DNA of 64,000 nucleotides from Colwellia sp. PAMC 20917 (GTDB taxonomy: Bacteria; Pseudomonadota; Gammaproteobacteria; Enterobacterales; Alteromonadaceae): contig NZ_CP014944.1 in assembly GCF_001767295.1 (NCBI RefSeq), positions 3,224,001 through 3,288,000 on the forward strand, written 5' to 3'. The notes under the pieces were generated by a model. The model saw nothing but the letters and a program-made list of their open reading frames with translations. It ran no database searches and was not told the origin of the DNA. Each line of letters opens with the position of its first letter. The first letter of the stretch is position 1. Shown piece by piece: positions 45,864 to 54,267 of this stretch. A program made the position numbers and the translations under genes.

Positions 45864-46451
45864 TTACTGCCCATGCTCATTAATATTATGTTCTATTTTT
45901 CTCAGCTGATTTATTTGCTGCTTTAACACTTCTAATTGTTGTTGTTGATCTTGATAGGCTTGCTTAATGAGCTGTCGCGCCTTTTTTTCTTGCGATAGTT
46001 CATTCAGTTGTAATATCTGTTGGTTGAGTTGTGTTTTTAACATACTAAAAAAGGCAAAGTCGCTTTGGCTTAGATTGCTTTTACTCAGGGTAATAAGCGA
46101 CAGCTGATTTAATTTACTTTTTGCGGTGAACGGATTGTGAACCGGTGAATGAGGTAGAGCAAAAAATAGTGCTGATTTTAATTGCCATTCAATAGTTTCA
46201 TCACTGTTATTTTTATCTTGTTTGATTAACATGCTCTCGGCTAACGAGACTAATTGATGTTGGTGTATTTTATCGGCAATTTGTGCTTGGTTTAACTCGA
46301 CTAAAGACAAATAATATTCTGTATACTCAAGGGGGGCACTGTTAATATGATGGCTTTTGTTGTCGCTATTTAGTAACTGACAACCCGTTAATACGGGCAG
46401 TAATAACAGTAAAAAACTAACAGTGAATATTCTATAAAATGAACATAACAT
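45864..46451 (-). CDS. qseG: QseG-like outer-membrane lipoprotein
   Basis: The 195-residue protein has a lipoprotein signal with lipobox LTGC near residue 24, followed by a helical domain and a C-terminal coiled coil (about 140-190). In enterobacteria QseG lies between the QseE kinase and QseF regulator genes and modulates the kinase from the outer membrane. The gene order and lipoprotein nature match; sequence conservation is low, so the name rests mainly on context. It overlaps the kinase stop by one base. Confidence 0.75.
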   Translation of the reverse strand: MLCSFYRIFTVSFLLLLLPVLTGCQLLNSDNKSHHINSAPLEYTEYYLSLVELNQAQIADKIHQHQLVSLAESMLIKQDKNNSDETIEWQLKSALFFALPHSPVHNPFTAKSKLNQLSLITLSKSNLSQSDFAFFSMLKTQLNQQILQLNELSQEKKARQLIKQAYQDQQQQLEVLKQQINQLRKIEHNINEHGQ

Positions 46452-47938
46452 TACACTGATACTCCACTCGTTTTTTTTGTTAGAAAAGCATTAGGCAAGG
46501 TTATTGTCATGGCAGTGCCACTATTTTTACCTGTGTTACTGGCTATATTAATGGTGCCATTTAAGCGCATCAGTAACTCCTTTACTATGGTTAAACCTAA
46601 ACCACTACCTTTTATTTTGGCATTCTTTGCCGGTGTTCCTTGATAAAAAGCATCAAATATTTTTTCTTTTTGGCTACTGGCTATTCCGTGACCTTGGTCA
46701 ATAACGGTTATCGACAACAGACTATTATCAAGTGAACAGTTAATGTTAATAACATTATTGTCGTGCGAGTACTTTATCGCATTGGATAAGAGGTTATCTA
46801 AAATAACACTTAATTGTTTGGCATTGACCTTGAGTTGTATTGCGTGGCTTTTATAGTCAATGGTTAAGTTTTTCTGCTTAATATCTAAAGTTCTTTGCTG
46901 TAATACCTGAGTAACTAACAATGATAAATCAACAATTTCAGTATCTTGCAAACTGGTTGAGTCGAGCACAATATTAAAGTCAAGTAAGTCTTCAATTAAA
47001 CGTTGCAAGCGGGTAACACTGCTACGGATAATGTTAGATATTTCTTGCTGCTCAGCGTTTAACTCACCAACACTGTTATCGTACAGTAATTCTGTTCCCT
47101 CTCTAATGGCGGCAAGTGGCGTTTTTAGTTCATGGGAAATATGACGAATAAAACTCGATTTTTGTAATTCCAGAGCATGCAAGCGCTTACGCATCACTTC
47201 CAAGGCGTCAGCAATTTCTGTCATCTCAGGTGAGCCATGTAAAGTGACCTTTTTTTCAAAGTCTCCTAATGCTAAATGATGTATTTTACTGAGTAACTGC
47301 TTGAGCGGTTTAGTGATTAAATAGATAAAAATTGCGGCGATAAGTAAAGTAAAGGGAATGATAAGTAAGCTTTTTAGCATATCGTGTCTAACACCGTTGG
47401 CAGAATCTTTAACCTGTTCTACTTGTAAAATGAGTAAGTTATTACTTTCTTCGGCTATTGTTTTTCGTATCGAAACTAGTTGGGTAAATTGTTCTTGTAA
47501 CGATGTTAATGACGATTCTTCTAGAGGGTGCCGCGTTAAGTAGCTATGCAGGTACTCAATCGCTTGAGAAAACTCTGTGCTGAGTAAGCGTAAGCTTGGG
47601 TTGCTTTTAAAGAGGTTATTACTTGCCATTGCTTTTAAGATAACTTGTTCGTCTTTTAAATAAGCACTCAATAAGTCTTGATCTTTTAGAATGATAAATT
47701 GCCCAGCACTGCGTTCCATTTTAGCTAAGGTAAAGTTAATTTGACGGTTTGTTTTAACGAGTTCAGCAACATTAAAGATAGCCGATGTACTTTGTTGAGA
47801 AAGCTCAGTGACTTGATTTGCGCTATAAATTAACGCTATGACTAGCGGAAACGCAACAAAAGTAAAACCTAAAATGCTTAGTTTTCTAATCGAATACAAA
47901 TTTATTGCAAAAAGTTCGGACAAGCTAAGTTTTTTCAT
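46451..47938 (-). CDS. qseE: QseE/GlrK sensor histidine kinase
   Basis: The protein of about 495 residues has a transmembrane helix (about 20-40), a helical periplasmic sensor, a second helix (about 190-210), a HAMP domain, HisKA with FIRHISHELKTPLAAIREGTE, and an ATPase domain (NLLSNAIKYS, DQGHGIA, GSGLGLTIV). The REGTELL extension after the phosphorylated His is typical of GlrK/QseE. The ATG at 47938 is preferred to a GTG at 47947. It is the first gene of the operon and would phosphorylate QseF. Confidence 0.93.
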   Translation of the reverse strand: MKKLSLSELFAINLYSIRKLSILGFTFVAFPLVIALIYSANQVTELSQQSTSAIFNVAELVKTNRQINFTLAKMERSAGQFIILKDQDLLSAYLKDEQVILKAMASNNLFKSNPSLRLLSTEFSQAIEYLHSYLTRHPLEESSLTSLQEQFTQLVSIRKTIAEESNNLLILQVEQVKDSANGVRHDMLKSLLIIPFTLLIAAIFIYLITKPLKQLLSKIHHLALGDFEKKVTLHGSPEMTEIADALEVMRKRLHALELQKSSFIRHISHELKTPLAAIREGTELLYDNSVGELNAEQQEISNIIRSSVTRLQRLIEDLLDFNIVLDSTSLQDTEIVDLSLLVTQVLQQRTLDIKQKNLTIDYKSHAIQLKVNAKQLSVILDNLLSNAIKYSHDNNVININCSLDNSLLSITVIDQGHGIASSQKEKIFDAFYQGTPAKNAKIKGSGLGLTIVKELLMRLNGTINIASNTGKNSGTAMTITLPNAFLTKKTSGVSV

Positions 47939-47997
47939 AGATATCACAAGTATTAATCAGGAGTGTATTTTAGTTTTATTAAGATAAAAAACAAGCG

Positions 47998-48015
47998 TGT
48001 CGCTTATTTGAGACA
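47998..48015. promoter_or_regulatory. GlrR/QseF-type binding site 1
   Basis: The sequence TGTC, ten bases, GACA occurs exactly (47998-48001 and 48012-48015). TGTC-N10-GACA is the published type of GlrR site at enterobacterial glmY promoters. It lies about 205 bases upstream of the sigma-54 promoter. Confidence 0.65.
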
Positions 48016-48139
48016 GTACTTTAGATGATACTAGAATGTTTTTTGTTATGACTTTTATAAGTTAGTCACTGTTTTACATCGGTTATTTTCTGAATTATTA
48101 ACGATTTTGTTTTTTTACTTTTTTTTGGGCTGTTTTATC

Positions 48140-48157
48140 TGTTGCTTAATGGCGACA
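48140..48157. promoter_or_regulatory. GlrR/QseF-type binding site 2
   Basis: TGTT, ten bases, GACA (48140-48143 and 48154-48157) is one mismatch from the GlrR consensus and shares the GCTTA following the left half with site 1. It lies about 65 bases upstream of the sigma-54 -24 element. Confidence 0.5.
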
Positions 48158-48219
48158 CTTTAGGCGGCTTAGTTATTTTGGTTTTATCATTAATTGAATT
48201 AAATCAGTGCTTTATATTT

Positions 48220-48237
48220 TTGGTTCGATTCCTGCAA
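48220..48237 (+). promoter_or_regulatory. Sigma-54 promoter of the EF-hand gene
   Basis: TTGGTTCGATTCCTGCAA has the invariant GG-N10-GC spacing and matches most positions of the -24/-12 consensus. Transcription would begin near 48247, giving a leader of about 57 bases before the ATG at 48304. Confidence 0.75.
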
Positions 48238-48303
48238 TGTCGTTAATGATATTATTACAATCATTAAAATAACCCGATGAACTCTATAAATAAAGGAATT
48301 AAA

Positions 48304-48660
48304 ATGAATTCTATTAGCTTAACAAAAGTGACTCTACTTGTTGGTACTTGTGCCTTAGCTTCGTATTTTGTCAACGCAGGAGATAAAGTTGCAAGCCTAG
48401 ATATTCCTATTGCTGAACAAGCAGCAACTAAACCTGTGGCAACTAAAATGTTGTCGGTAGACAATGTAGCAAAAAGTACACCGGCCATACTGACTCAGTT
48501 CGATGAAAATAAAAATGGTTTGCTTAATGAAGCAGAAGTTATTGCGAGCAAAGATGAAAAATTAGTTAAGCATTTTAAAGACATCGATAAAAATGCCGAC
48601 GCTGAAATCAGTGCTAGCGAGCTAAAAACCTACCTTGCGGCTGTAAAAATTAACAATTAA
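48304..48660 (+). CDS. Small exported EF-hand protein
   Basis: The protein of about 118 residues has an N-terminal hydrophobic signal (about 1-25) and two EF-hand calcium loops in the C-terminal half: DENKNGLLNEAE and DKNADAEISASE. It is probably periplasmic or secreted and binds Ca2+. The ATG at 48304 has an AAAGGAA ribosome-binding site; an upstream ATG at 48277 has none. It faces the qseEGF operon and has a sigma-54 promoter with QseF-type sites, so it is a likely QseF target. The function is unknown. Confidence 0.85.
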   Translation: MNSISLTKVTLLVGTCALASYFVNAGDKVASLDIPIAEQAATKPVATKMLSVDNVAKSTPAILTQFDENKNGLLNEAEVIASKDEKLVKHFKDIDKNADAEISASELKTYLAAVKINN

Positions 48661-48705
48661 TGGTTGAAAAATAAGCCATATCTCTCTAGAATTATAGTCC
48701 CTAAT

Positions 48706-48741
48706 TTCCAACTGTAGATAATAAACAGTTGGAATTTTTAT
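48706..48741 (+). terminator. Rho-independent terminator after the EF-hand gene
   Basis: TTCCAACTGT (48706-48715) pairs perfectly with ACAGTTGGAA (48725-48734) around a nine-base loop and is followed by TTTTTATT. It occupies the only upstream alternative start (TTG 48729) of the next gene. Confidence 0.93.
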
Positions 48742-48767
48742 TAGTTAATACGCAGTCGAAAACTATT

Positions 48768-49145
48768 ATGAGCAATAAACCCACTGACGGTGTCCCTATA
48801 GAATCAATGCCTCGATTTGTACAAGTTGATGATTGGATTTTTGAAATAAAAACCGTACGAGCTATACGTGTTGATGAATATGGTAAACCCTACACGGCGA
48901 TCGCCAATTTAACAGTAAATGGAGATAACGCCTACATAGATGGTTTGTTAACACGAGAGAATGAAAAATTTAATCGAAAAGATTACGCAGCTTTCCATAA
49001 ATTTTGTCAGCAAATGCAAGTTAAACAAGCTCATTTCGATCGCTTTAAAAATAACAAACTCATTGCTGAACGTGTTGATATTAAACCGATTAAAGTTGAA
49101 GCTGAAGCGGTTAAGCAGACAACAATACTTAAACTGGTTCGTTAA
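48768..49145 (+). CDS. Hypothetical protein
   Basis: The protein of about 125 residues is not one I recognise. It is predicted soluble, with no signal peptide or membrane helix. The N-terminal half (VDDWIFEIKTVRAIRVDEYG, then TAIANLTVNGDNAYIDGLL) looks like a beta-rich fold. A basic helical stretch (FNRKDYAAFHKFCQQMQVK) and a charged tail follow. The ATG at 48768 is chosen because an upstream TTG falls within a terminator. It may be a lineage-specific conserved protein. Confidence 0.7.
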   Translation: MSNKPTDGVPIESMPRFVQVDDWIFEIKTVRAIRVDEYGKPYTAIANLTVNGDNAYIDGLLTRENEKFNRKDYAAFHKFCQQMQVKQAHFDRFKNNKLIAERVDIKPIKVEAEAVKQTTILKLVR

Positions 49146-49233
49146 TCTTATCTACAGGTTTGCGCTATTTTTTGAATCAAAAGCGGCTAAAATATCAATA
49201 ATTCTAATCCCCAGATAAAATGAATGCCTATTT

Positions 49234-50010
49234 ATGTCATTAAGTACTGCTCGTCTCGACCGTTTCATTAGTGAAAATTGCAGCGTTAGTCGCAGAGCTG
49301 TGCGCTTAATGTTAGCGAAAAAGCGTATAGCGGTAGATACTATTATTGCAGATGATATTGGCCAACGAATTGATAAGTTCTCAAAAATCACTCTAGATGG
49401 TCACATTTTACAAGATAATCGTGCGCTCTATATAATGCTTAATAAACCTATTGGTGTAGTCAGTGCAACGATAGATAAACAACACAAAACGGTCATAGAC
49501 CTACTTGTCGAGCAAAACTTATTTAGCGACAGTGGTAACGAAGAAAAAGACAACTTACATATTGTTGGTCGACTCGATTTAAATACTTCCGGGTTACTGT
49601 TACTGACCAACGACAGTCGTTGGTCTGAACGACTTATGTCCCCAGAGCATAAAGTAGAAAAGTGCTATCAAGTCACTTTACAAAACCCGTTAACAGATGA
49701 CTATCAGTCAGCTTTTGCACAAGGGATGTATTTTGAATTTGAAAATATCACCACTAAGCCAGCAAAATTAACAATTATCAGTAATACTGTAGGCCAACAA
49801 ACTAATCAATATATTGCTGAAGTTAAGTTAATTGAAGGGCGTTATCACCAAATTAAGCGGATGTTTGGTCGGTTTCGTAATCCCGTTATAGGCTTGCATC
49901 GACAAGCCATCGGAAACTTATTCTTGGATGAAAATCTACCTGTAGGTCAAAGTCGATTTTTAACGGATGTTGAAGTCCTTGGTATTTTTACAACGACTGT
50001 TACTAACTGA
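49234..50010 (+). CDS. RsuA-family rRNA pseudouridine synthase
   Basis: The 258-residue protein has an N-terminal S4 RNA-binding domain (ARLDRFISENCSVSRRAVRLML) and the RsuA/RluB/E/F catalytic domain. That domain has the catalytic Asp in VGRLDLNTSGLLLLTND and the late motif EGRYHQIKRMFG. The arrangement and EKCYQVTL segment are most like RsuA (16S rRNA position 516 in E. coli), but other members of the family cannot be excluded. It is monocistronic and converges with the RIO kinase gene. Confidence 0.9.
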   Translation: MSLSTARLDRFISENCSVSRRAVRLMLAKKRIAVDTIIADDIGQRIDKFSKITLDGHILQDNRALYIMLNKPIGVVSATIDKQHKTVIDLLVEQNLFSDSGNEEKDNLHIVGRLDLNTSGLLLLTNDSRWSERLMSPEHKVEKCYQVTLQNPLTDDYQSAFAQGMYFEFENITTKPAKLTIISNTVGQQTNQYIAEVKLIEGRYHQIKRMFGRFRNPVIGLHRQAIGNLFLDENLPVGQSRFLTDVEVLGIFTTTVTN

Positions 50011-50020
50011 TAATAATAGG

Positions 50021-50878
50021 TTAATCTAACTCATCAGCGTCACTAATACGCTCTAATCGTTCCTGTTCTTCAGCAAATGCTGCTTTTATTTCTTCTAATA
50101 TTGTATCAACATCAGCCGATTTTGTGTCTTCTTTAAATAGGCCCGTTAACTCGGTTTCTGGTGATAATTCTGCTTTCTCATATAAGGCCCACATTTCTTG
50201 AGCATATTTACTTTTTGCTAATTCTGGGGCAAATTGAGCATAATAATCAGTAATATTTTCAACATCGCGCAGTAACATGCTTTTGGCATTATTGTTGGCT
50301 GAGGCATCTACTGCCTGTGGTAAGTCAATAATAACAGGACCGTATTCGTCAACTAGGACATTAAATTCTGATAAATCACCATGAATGATACCCTCGCAAA
50401 GCATAATCTTTACATAATTCATCATGATCAGGTGGTCTTCAATGGCGTGTTCACGTGGCAATATTATGTCATTTAAGCGCGGTGCAACATCGCCTTCACC
50501 GTCGGTGATCAGTTCCATTAACAGCACACTTTCAAAACAACCAAATGGCTGAGGCACTCGTACACCAGCAGCAGCTAACGTATAAAGGGCTTCAACTTCG
50601 GCATTCTGCCAAGCATCTTCTTGTTGTTTTCTGCCATACTTTGAGCCTTTTTCCATCGCACGTGCACGACGGCTATTACGGCTTTTTCGACCTTCTTGGT
50701 ATTGAGCTGCTTTTTTGAAACTGCGTTTATTGGCTTCTTTATATACTTTAGCGCAGCGAATATCATCGCCACAACGTACCATATATACAGTTGCTTCTTT
50801 GCCACTCATTAATTGACTGATTACTTCGTCAACCAGTCCATCGTCAACCAGGGGTTGTAGTCTTTTAGGTATTTTCAT
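50021..50878 (-). CDS. RIO-type serine protein kinase
   Basis: The 285-residue protein has the RIO kinase fold. The P-loop-like segment MSGKEATVYMVRCGD is followed by the Lys in CAKVYK, then the catalytic loop IIHGDLSEFNVLV and the metal-binding VIIDLPQAVD. RIO1-like kinases occur in some gammaproteobacteria; their substrates are largely unknown, though ribosome-related roles are suspected from the archaeal/eukaryal family. It follows the DUF6172 gene by 24 bases, suggesting a two-gene operon. Confidence 0.92.
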   Translation of the reverse strand: MKIPKRLQPLVDDGLVDEVISQLMSGKEATVYMVRCGDDIRCAKVYKEANKRSFKKAAQYQEGRKSRNSRRARAMEKGSKYGRKQQEDAWQNAEVEALYTLAAAGVRVPQPFGCFESVLLMELITDGEGDVAPRLNDIILPREHAIEDHLIMMNYVKIMLCEGIIHGDLSEFNVLVDEYGPVIIDLPQAVDASANNNAKSMLLRDVENITDYYAQFAPELAKSKYAQEMWALYEKAELSPETELTGLFKEDTKSADVDTILEEIKAAFAEEQERLERISDADELD

Positions 50879-50902
50879 TATTTAATTAAATCGACTTTGA
50901 AG

Positions 50903-51229
50903 TTATTCTTCGTCAAGTTCGTCGAAGTCTTCGTCTTCACCAAGCGGTTTTACCGAACGGAAACCTTCTTTTACGACGATCTCTACATAGAATGAAGTTA
51001 AGCCAAGCTTTTCAGCTTCGTCGATATGCTTATTAAGTGCAGATAAGTGTACAACTTCTGCGTCTGCTTCGGTGATACCATATTTAGAGTCAAAATCCCA
51101 AAAATCAACGCCAGCAGGCAGCTTTTTGTTTCTTTCTCTTTTTATGTATTTTTTCACATCATGTTTTACACCTTCAAATAAGCGAGCAACTTTAATTTTT
51201 GGGTGAGTGATGTTGAATGTTTTTTTCAT
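50903..51229 (-). CDS. DUF6172 family protein
   Basis: The 108-residue soluble protein matches my recollection of the DUF6172 family. It starts MKKTFNITHPKIKVARL, then has VKHDVKKYIKRERNKKLP and GVDFWDFDSKYG, with an acidic tail. The family function is unknown. It lies directly upstream of the RIO kinase gene on the same strand and diverges from the transglycosylase gene. Confidence 0.8.
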   Translation of the reverse strand: MKKTFNITHPKIKVARLFEGVKHDVKKYIKRERNKKLPAGVDFWDFDSKYGITEADAEVVHLSALNKHIDEAEKLGLTSFYVEIVVKEGFRSVKPLGEDEDFDELDEE

Positions 51230-51381
51230 GACGTTCCTAAATGATATTGTTAAGAGAATTTGTTACATATGATTTGCATTTTACGTTAATTTTTCCTTGG
51301 GTGCGACAGTTAGTATTTGCTAAAGTGAACTTGGTTATATTTTTCGATGTTTTATTCAATTTTTTATAAGGTTTTTCTGTT

Positions 51382-52590
51382 ATGTCATCCGTTATTAAAC
51401 GTTTCTCCCAGTTAGTTTTTGCTTCGTTAACAACATTGCCCTTAGTCGTGAATGCTACGGGTGATAACAATTTTACTGAATGTATCAATAATTTGCAGGT
51501 CAAGGCGGAATCTGCTGGTTATTCAGGCTATATTGTTAATGATATTATTCCAGCGCTTGCGCCGATAAAACGCGTGATTGAGCTCGATCAACGCCAACCT
51601 GAATTTAGTCAAAGCTTTGCTGATTATTTAAAATTACGCTTAACTAATTATCACATCCAAACCGGTAGAAAGAAATTAGCTGAGCATAAAGAGCTGTTTG
51701 ATAAATTGTCTAAAAAATATGGCATTCCTGCACAGTACTTAGTGTCTTTTTGGGGCTTAGAAACTAACTTTGGTAGAAACAAAGGGAAAATGTCGGTGTT
51801 AAACTCTTTGGCCACATTGGCTTGTGATGAGCGACGTAGTGAATACTTTACCGCTGAACTATTTGACCTGTTTCATTTGATCGATAATAAAACGGTCACC
51901 ACCAAGCAACTCGCTGGTTCTTGGGCAGGAGCCATGGGACATATGCAGTTTATGCCCTCAGCATTGAGAAAGTATGCATTAGACGGCGATGATGACGGTA
52001 AAGTAGATGTTTGGCAAAGTGAAGCTGATGCGTTAACGAGTGCCGCTAATTATTTAAATAGCATTGGCTGGTTAGAAAAAGAGCGTTGGGGTCGACAAGT
52101 ACAGCTGCCAAAAAACTTTGCTTTTCAACAAGTCGAGTTTGATCAGTTCTATCCTTTAGCAACCTTTAAAGCTTTAGGCGTAACACGTGCTAATGGTACT
52201 GCTTTATCTGATTATAAAATTGATGCTGAGTTAGTCTTACCTGCTGGCGCTGGTGGACCTGCATTTTTAGTCTATCCTAATTTTAATGTTATTATGAAAT
52301 GGAATTTATCTGAGAATTATGCGCTTTCTGTAGGCTTGTTAGCTAACCGTATTCAAGGCGCTAGCGGCTTAAAGGTCAGTGCTCAAGACAAGGACGTATT
52401 ATACAAGCCTGCTGAACTACAAGCGCTTCAGGAAAAGCTTAATACGTTAGGTTTTGATGTTGGAAAACCTGATGGTATTTGGGGACCAAAAAGTCGAAAA
52501 GCTATTCGTTTATATCAGTTACAACATGATTTAATCGCCGACGGTTTCCCCAATAGTGCGGTATTACTAAAAGCAGGTATTCAAGGATAA
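51382..52590 (+). CDS. MltB-family lytic murein transglycosylase
   Basis: The 402-residue protein has a signal peptide (about 1-25) without a lipobox, so it is probably a soluble periplasmic enzyme. The SLT-2 domain has the catalytic Glu in FWGLETNFGRNKG and the family motif WAGAMGHMQFMPS. The C-terminal 60 residues form a peptidoglycan-binding domain (LQALQEKLNTLGFDVGKPDG). It cleaves peptidoglycan strands to anhydro-muropeptides. The ATG at 51382 is followed by a normal signal sequence. Confidence 0.93.
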   Translation: MSSVIKRFSQLVFASLTTLPLVVNATGDNNFTECINNLQVKAESAGYSGYIVNDIIPALAPIKRVIELDQRQPEFSQSFADYLKLRLTNYHIQTGRKKLAEHKELFDKLSKKYGIPAQYLVSFWGLETNFGRNKGKMSVLNSLATLACDERRSEYFTAELFDLFHLIDNKTVTTKQLAGSWAGAMGHMQFMPSALRKYALDGDDDGKVDVWQSEADALTSAANYLNSIGWLEKERWGRQVQLPKNFAFQQVEFDQFYPLATFKALGVTRANGTALSDYKIDAELVLPAGAGGPAFLVYPNFNVIMKWNLSENYALSVGLLANRIQGASGLKVSAQDKDVLYKPAELQALQEKLNTLGFDVGKPDGIWGPKSRKAIRLYQLQHDLIADGFPNSAVLLKAGIQG

Positions 52591-52840
52591 CTCTTTTTAC
52601 CGCTTAGATAAGATATTAATGGTTATATAATTGAATGAGTACTTTCTGGTTAAGTCTTATAAAAACGCTTATATGCGCCAATTGAGAAGATGGCGCCGAA
52701 GAAAAGGGCAGTGTTAAGTAGGTTAAGATTACTGAGTCTGTCTATGCTCAGTAATGTCTTGAACGTAATTTTTACTTTGTCGGTTAAATGAATTGTTCGT
52801 TAATAACTAACGCGTTATGGCCTACCTGACCTAAATGAAT
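52591..52840. other. Non-coding gap after the transglycosylase gene
   Basis: No complete gene. The minus strand is open from 52799 to a TAA at 52650-52652 and reads like a membrane-protein tail (LLNTALFFGAIFSIGAYKRF). It has no start codon and is at best a remnant. Confidence 0.4.
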
Positions 52841-52863
52841 AAAACCGACAATATGCCGGCTTT
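52841..52863 (-). terminator. Probable terminator of the esterase gene
   Basis: On the minus strand AAGCCGGC pairs with GTCGGTTT, allowing G-U pairs, and is followed by a U-rich tail. It lies about 38 bases beyond the esterase stop. Confidence 0.65.
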
Positions 52864-52900
52864 ATTTTTATCGAGTTAATTTATAAATTAATAAGCTTGA

Positions 52901-53575
52901 TTACTTTAATAAGGTCTTCACTAACCAAGCTGAAATATCGCTAAGTTGTTCTGGTAATACACTGTGTGGCATACGATAAGATTGCCATTTTGTATTATAT
53001 CCAGCATCAATCAATAGTTGATTGGCCATTTTACCCGAGCTCATTGGCACCACATCATCTTGTTCGCCATGGTTTTGCAAAATAGGCGTTTGCTTATTGG
53101 CTATGTGACAGCTGTCGGGCAACTTATCTGCGGTTGGTAGGTAACATGATAAAGCCATAATACCCGCTAAGGCTTTTGGGTACCTAAGACCGGTAAATAA
53201 GCTAATAACGCCACCCTGACTAAAACCTGCTAGTACTATTTTATTGGCAGCAATACCTGAATCTATTTGCTGTTGAATAAGCGCGTGAATGGCTTGTTCC
53301 GATTCAAGTACGCCAGCCATATCAGCTCGGTTATGCAAGTCCATACTTTTGATATCGTACCAAGAACGCATCACATAGCCTTGGTTAATTGTTACCGCTT
53401 GCTCAGGAGCATGCGGAAAAATAAAACGAATACCGTGAGTTTTGGGTAAATTTAATACCGGAACAATGGGAGCGAATCCATCACCCGAATCTCCAAGCCC
53501 ATGCAGCCAAATAACACATGAAGTTGCTGGAGAACTAGGATCTATAGTGACGCGTGCTAAAGATTTTATTGGCAT
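52901..53575 (-). CDS. Carboxylesterase/phospholipase, alpha/beta hydrolase
   Basis: The 224-residue protein belongs to the small carboxylesterase/acyl-protein-thioesterase group. It has the oxyanion region VIWLHGLGDSGDGF, the nucleophile Ser in LAGFSQGGVISL, Asp in NHGEQDDVVP and His in RMPHSVLPEQ. No signal peptide is present, so it is cytoplasmic. Substrates are probably short acyl esters. It is a single gene on the minus strand. Confidence 0.92.
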   Translation of the reverse strand: MPIKSLARVTIDPSSPATSCVIWLHGLGDSGDGFAPIVPVLNLPKTHGIRFIFPHAPEQAVTINQGYVMRSWYDIKSMDLHNRADMAGVLESEQAIHALIQQQIDSGIAANKIVLAGFSQGGVISLFTGLRYPKALAGIMALSCYLPTADKLPDSCHIANKQTPILQNHGEQDDVVPMSSGKMANQLLIDAGYNTKWQSYRMPHSVLPEQLSDISAWLVKTLLK

Positions 53576-53754
53576 GTAGTTTACTTATATTAAGGATATT
53601 TAATTGCCTGATATAATAACAGCCTCTGACTATTTCCTGTAGTGGTTACTGAAATAAGGTTTTAATTATTGTTCATTATTATCTTAAAAATATTTGATTA
53701 AGTCGCTCATGACAAGGTTATTAGTTTCATCAATTCTGTTAAAACAGCACTATG

Positions 53755-54082
53755 GCCAAAACAAATATATTTTTCCTGATGAACGCTAGCAGCGAAGTTT
53801 CTCTCGTGTGGAAAAGCAGTTAACAACAGCACTGATAAGGTTATTGAAGTATTTTGCCAAACAGATGATAAGTACTTTCATCTTCATATTTGTCATTCAG
53901 TTACAGGAATAGTAAATAAAGATAATTTATTTGTGCCTTTCACACTTTTAAGCGAGAGGGAAAGGGCTATCGGGCTAACATTGAGCAAGCAGATATTGTT
54001 TAATCATGATGATTCTTTAACGTTAATTAGCAGAAAAGATACGCTAGGTGTCGAAGCGATAATACCACTTCTTAAATGTTGA
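53755..54082 (+). pseudogene. Decayed 3' end of a sensor histidine kinase
   Basis: One plus-strand frame ending at TGA 54080-54082 reads as the end of a kinase ATPase domain. Recognisable parts are an N-box-like KAVNNSTD, a degraded G1 box ICHSVTGIVNKDNLF, the region IGLTLSKQILFNHDDSL and the closing VEAIIPLL. Key residues are missing (no Asp in G1, no clean Gly-rich G2). Upstream the similarity jumps to another frame with a stop (QHYGQNKYIFPDER). It is therefore a frameshifted, truncated relic. Confidence 0.65.
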
Positions 54083-54267
54083 AGTTAGCTAAGCATTTTT
54101 ATTTCGCAGATTAAATCTACAAAACACTCCTCATTTGCTATAATCGATACACTTAATTGCAATACCTAATAAAAACGTGGATTTTTCACGCTTTTTTTAT
54201 ATTATTTCTAATCTATGCTTAACCGTATTATTAGTGATAATTCCTTATACGGAGTTTATATAGTTTC

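Noticed and set aside
48220-48237. GGTTCGATTCC resembles a tRNA T-arm
   Set aside because: The flanking bases do not form the five-pair stem and there is no acceptor or anticodon arm around it. The GG-N10-GC spacing and position fit a sigma-54 promoter better.
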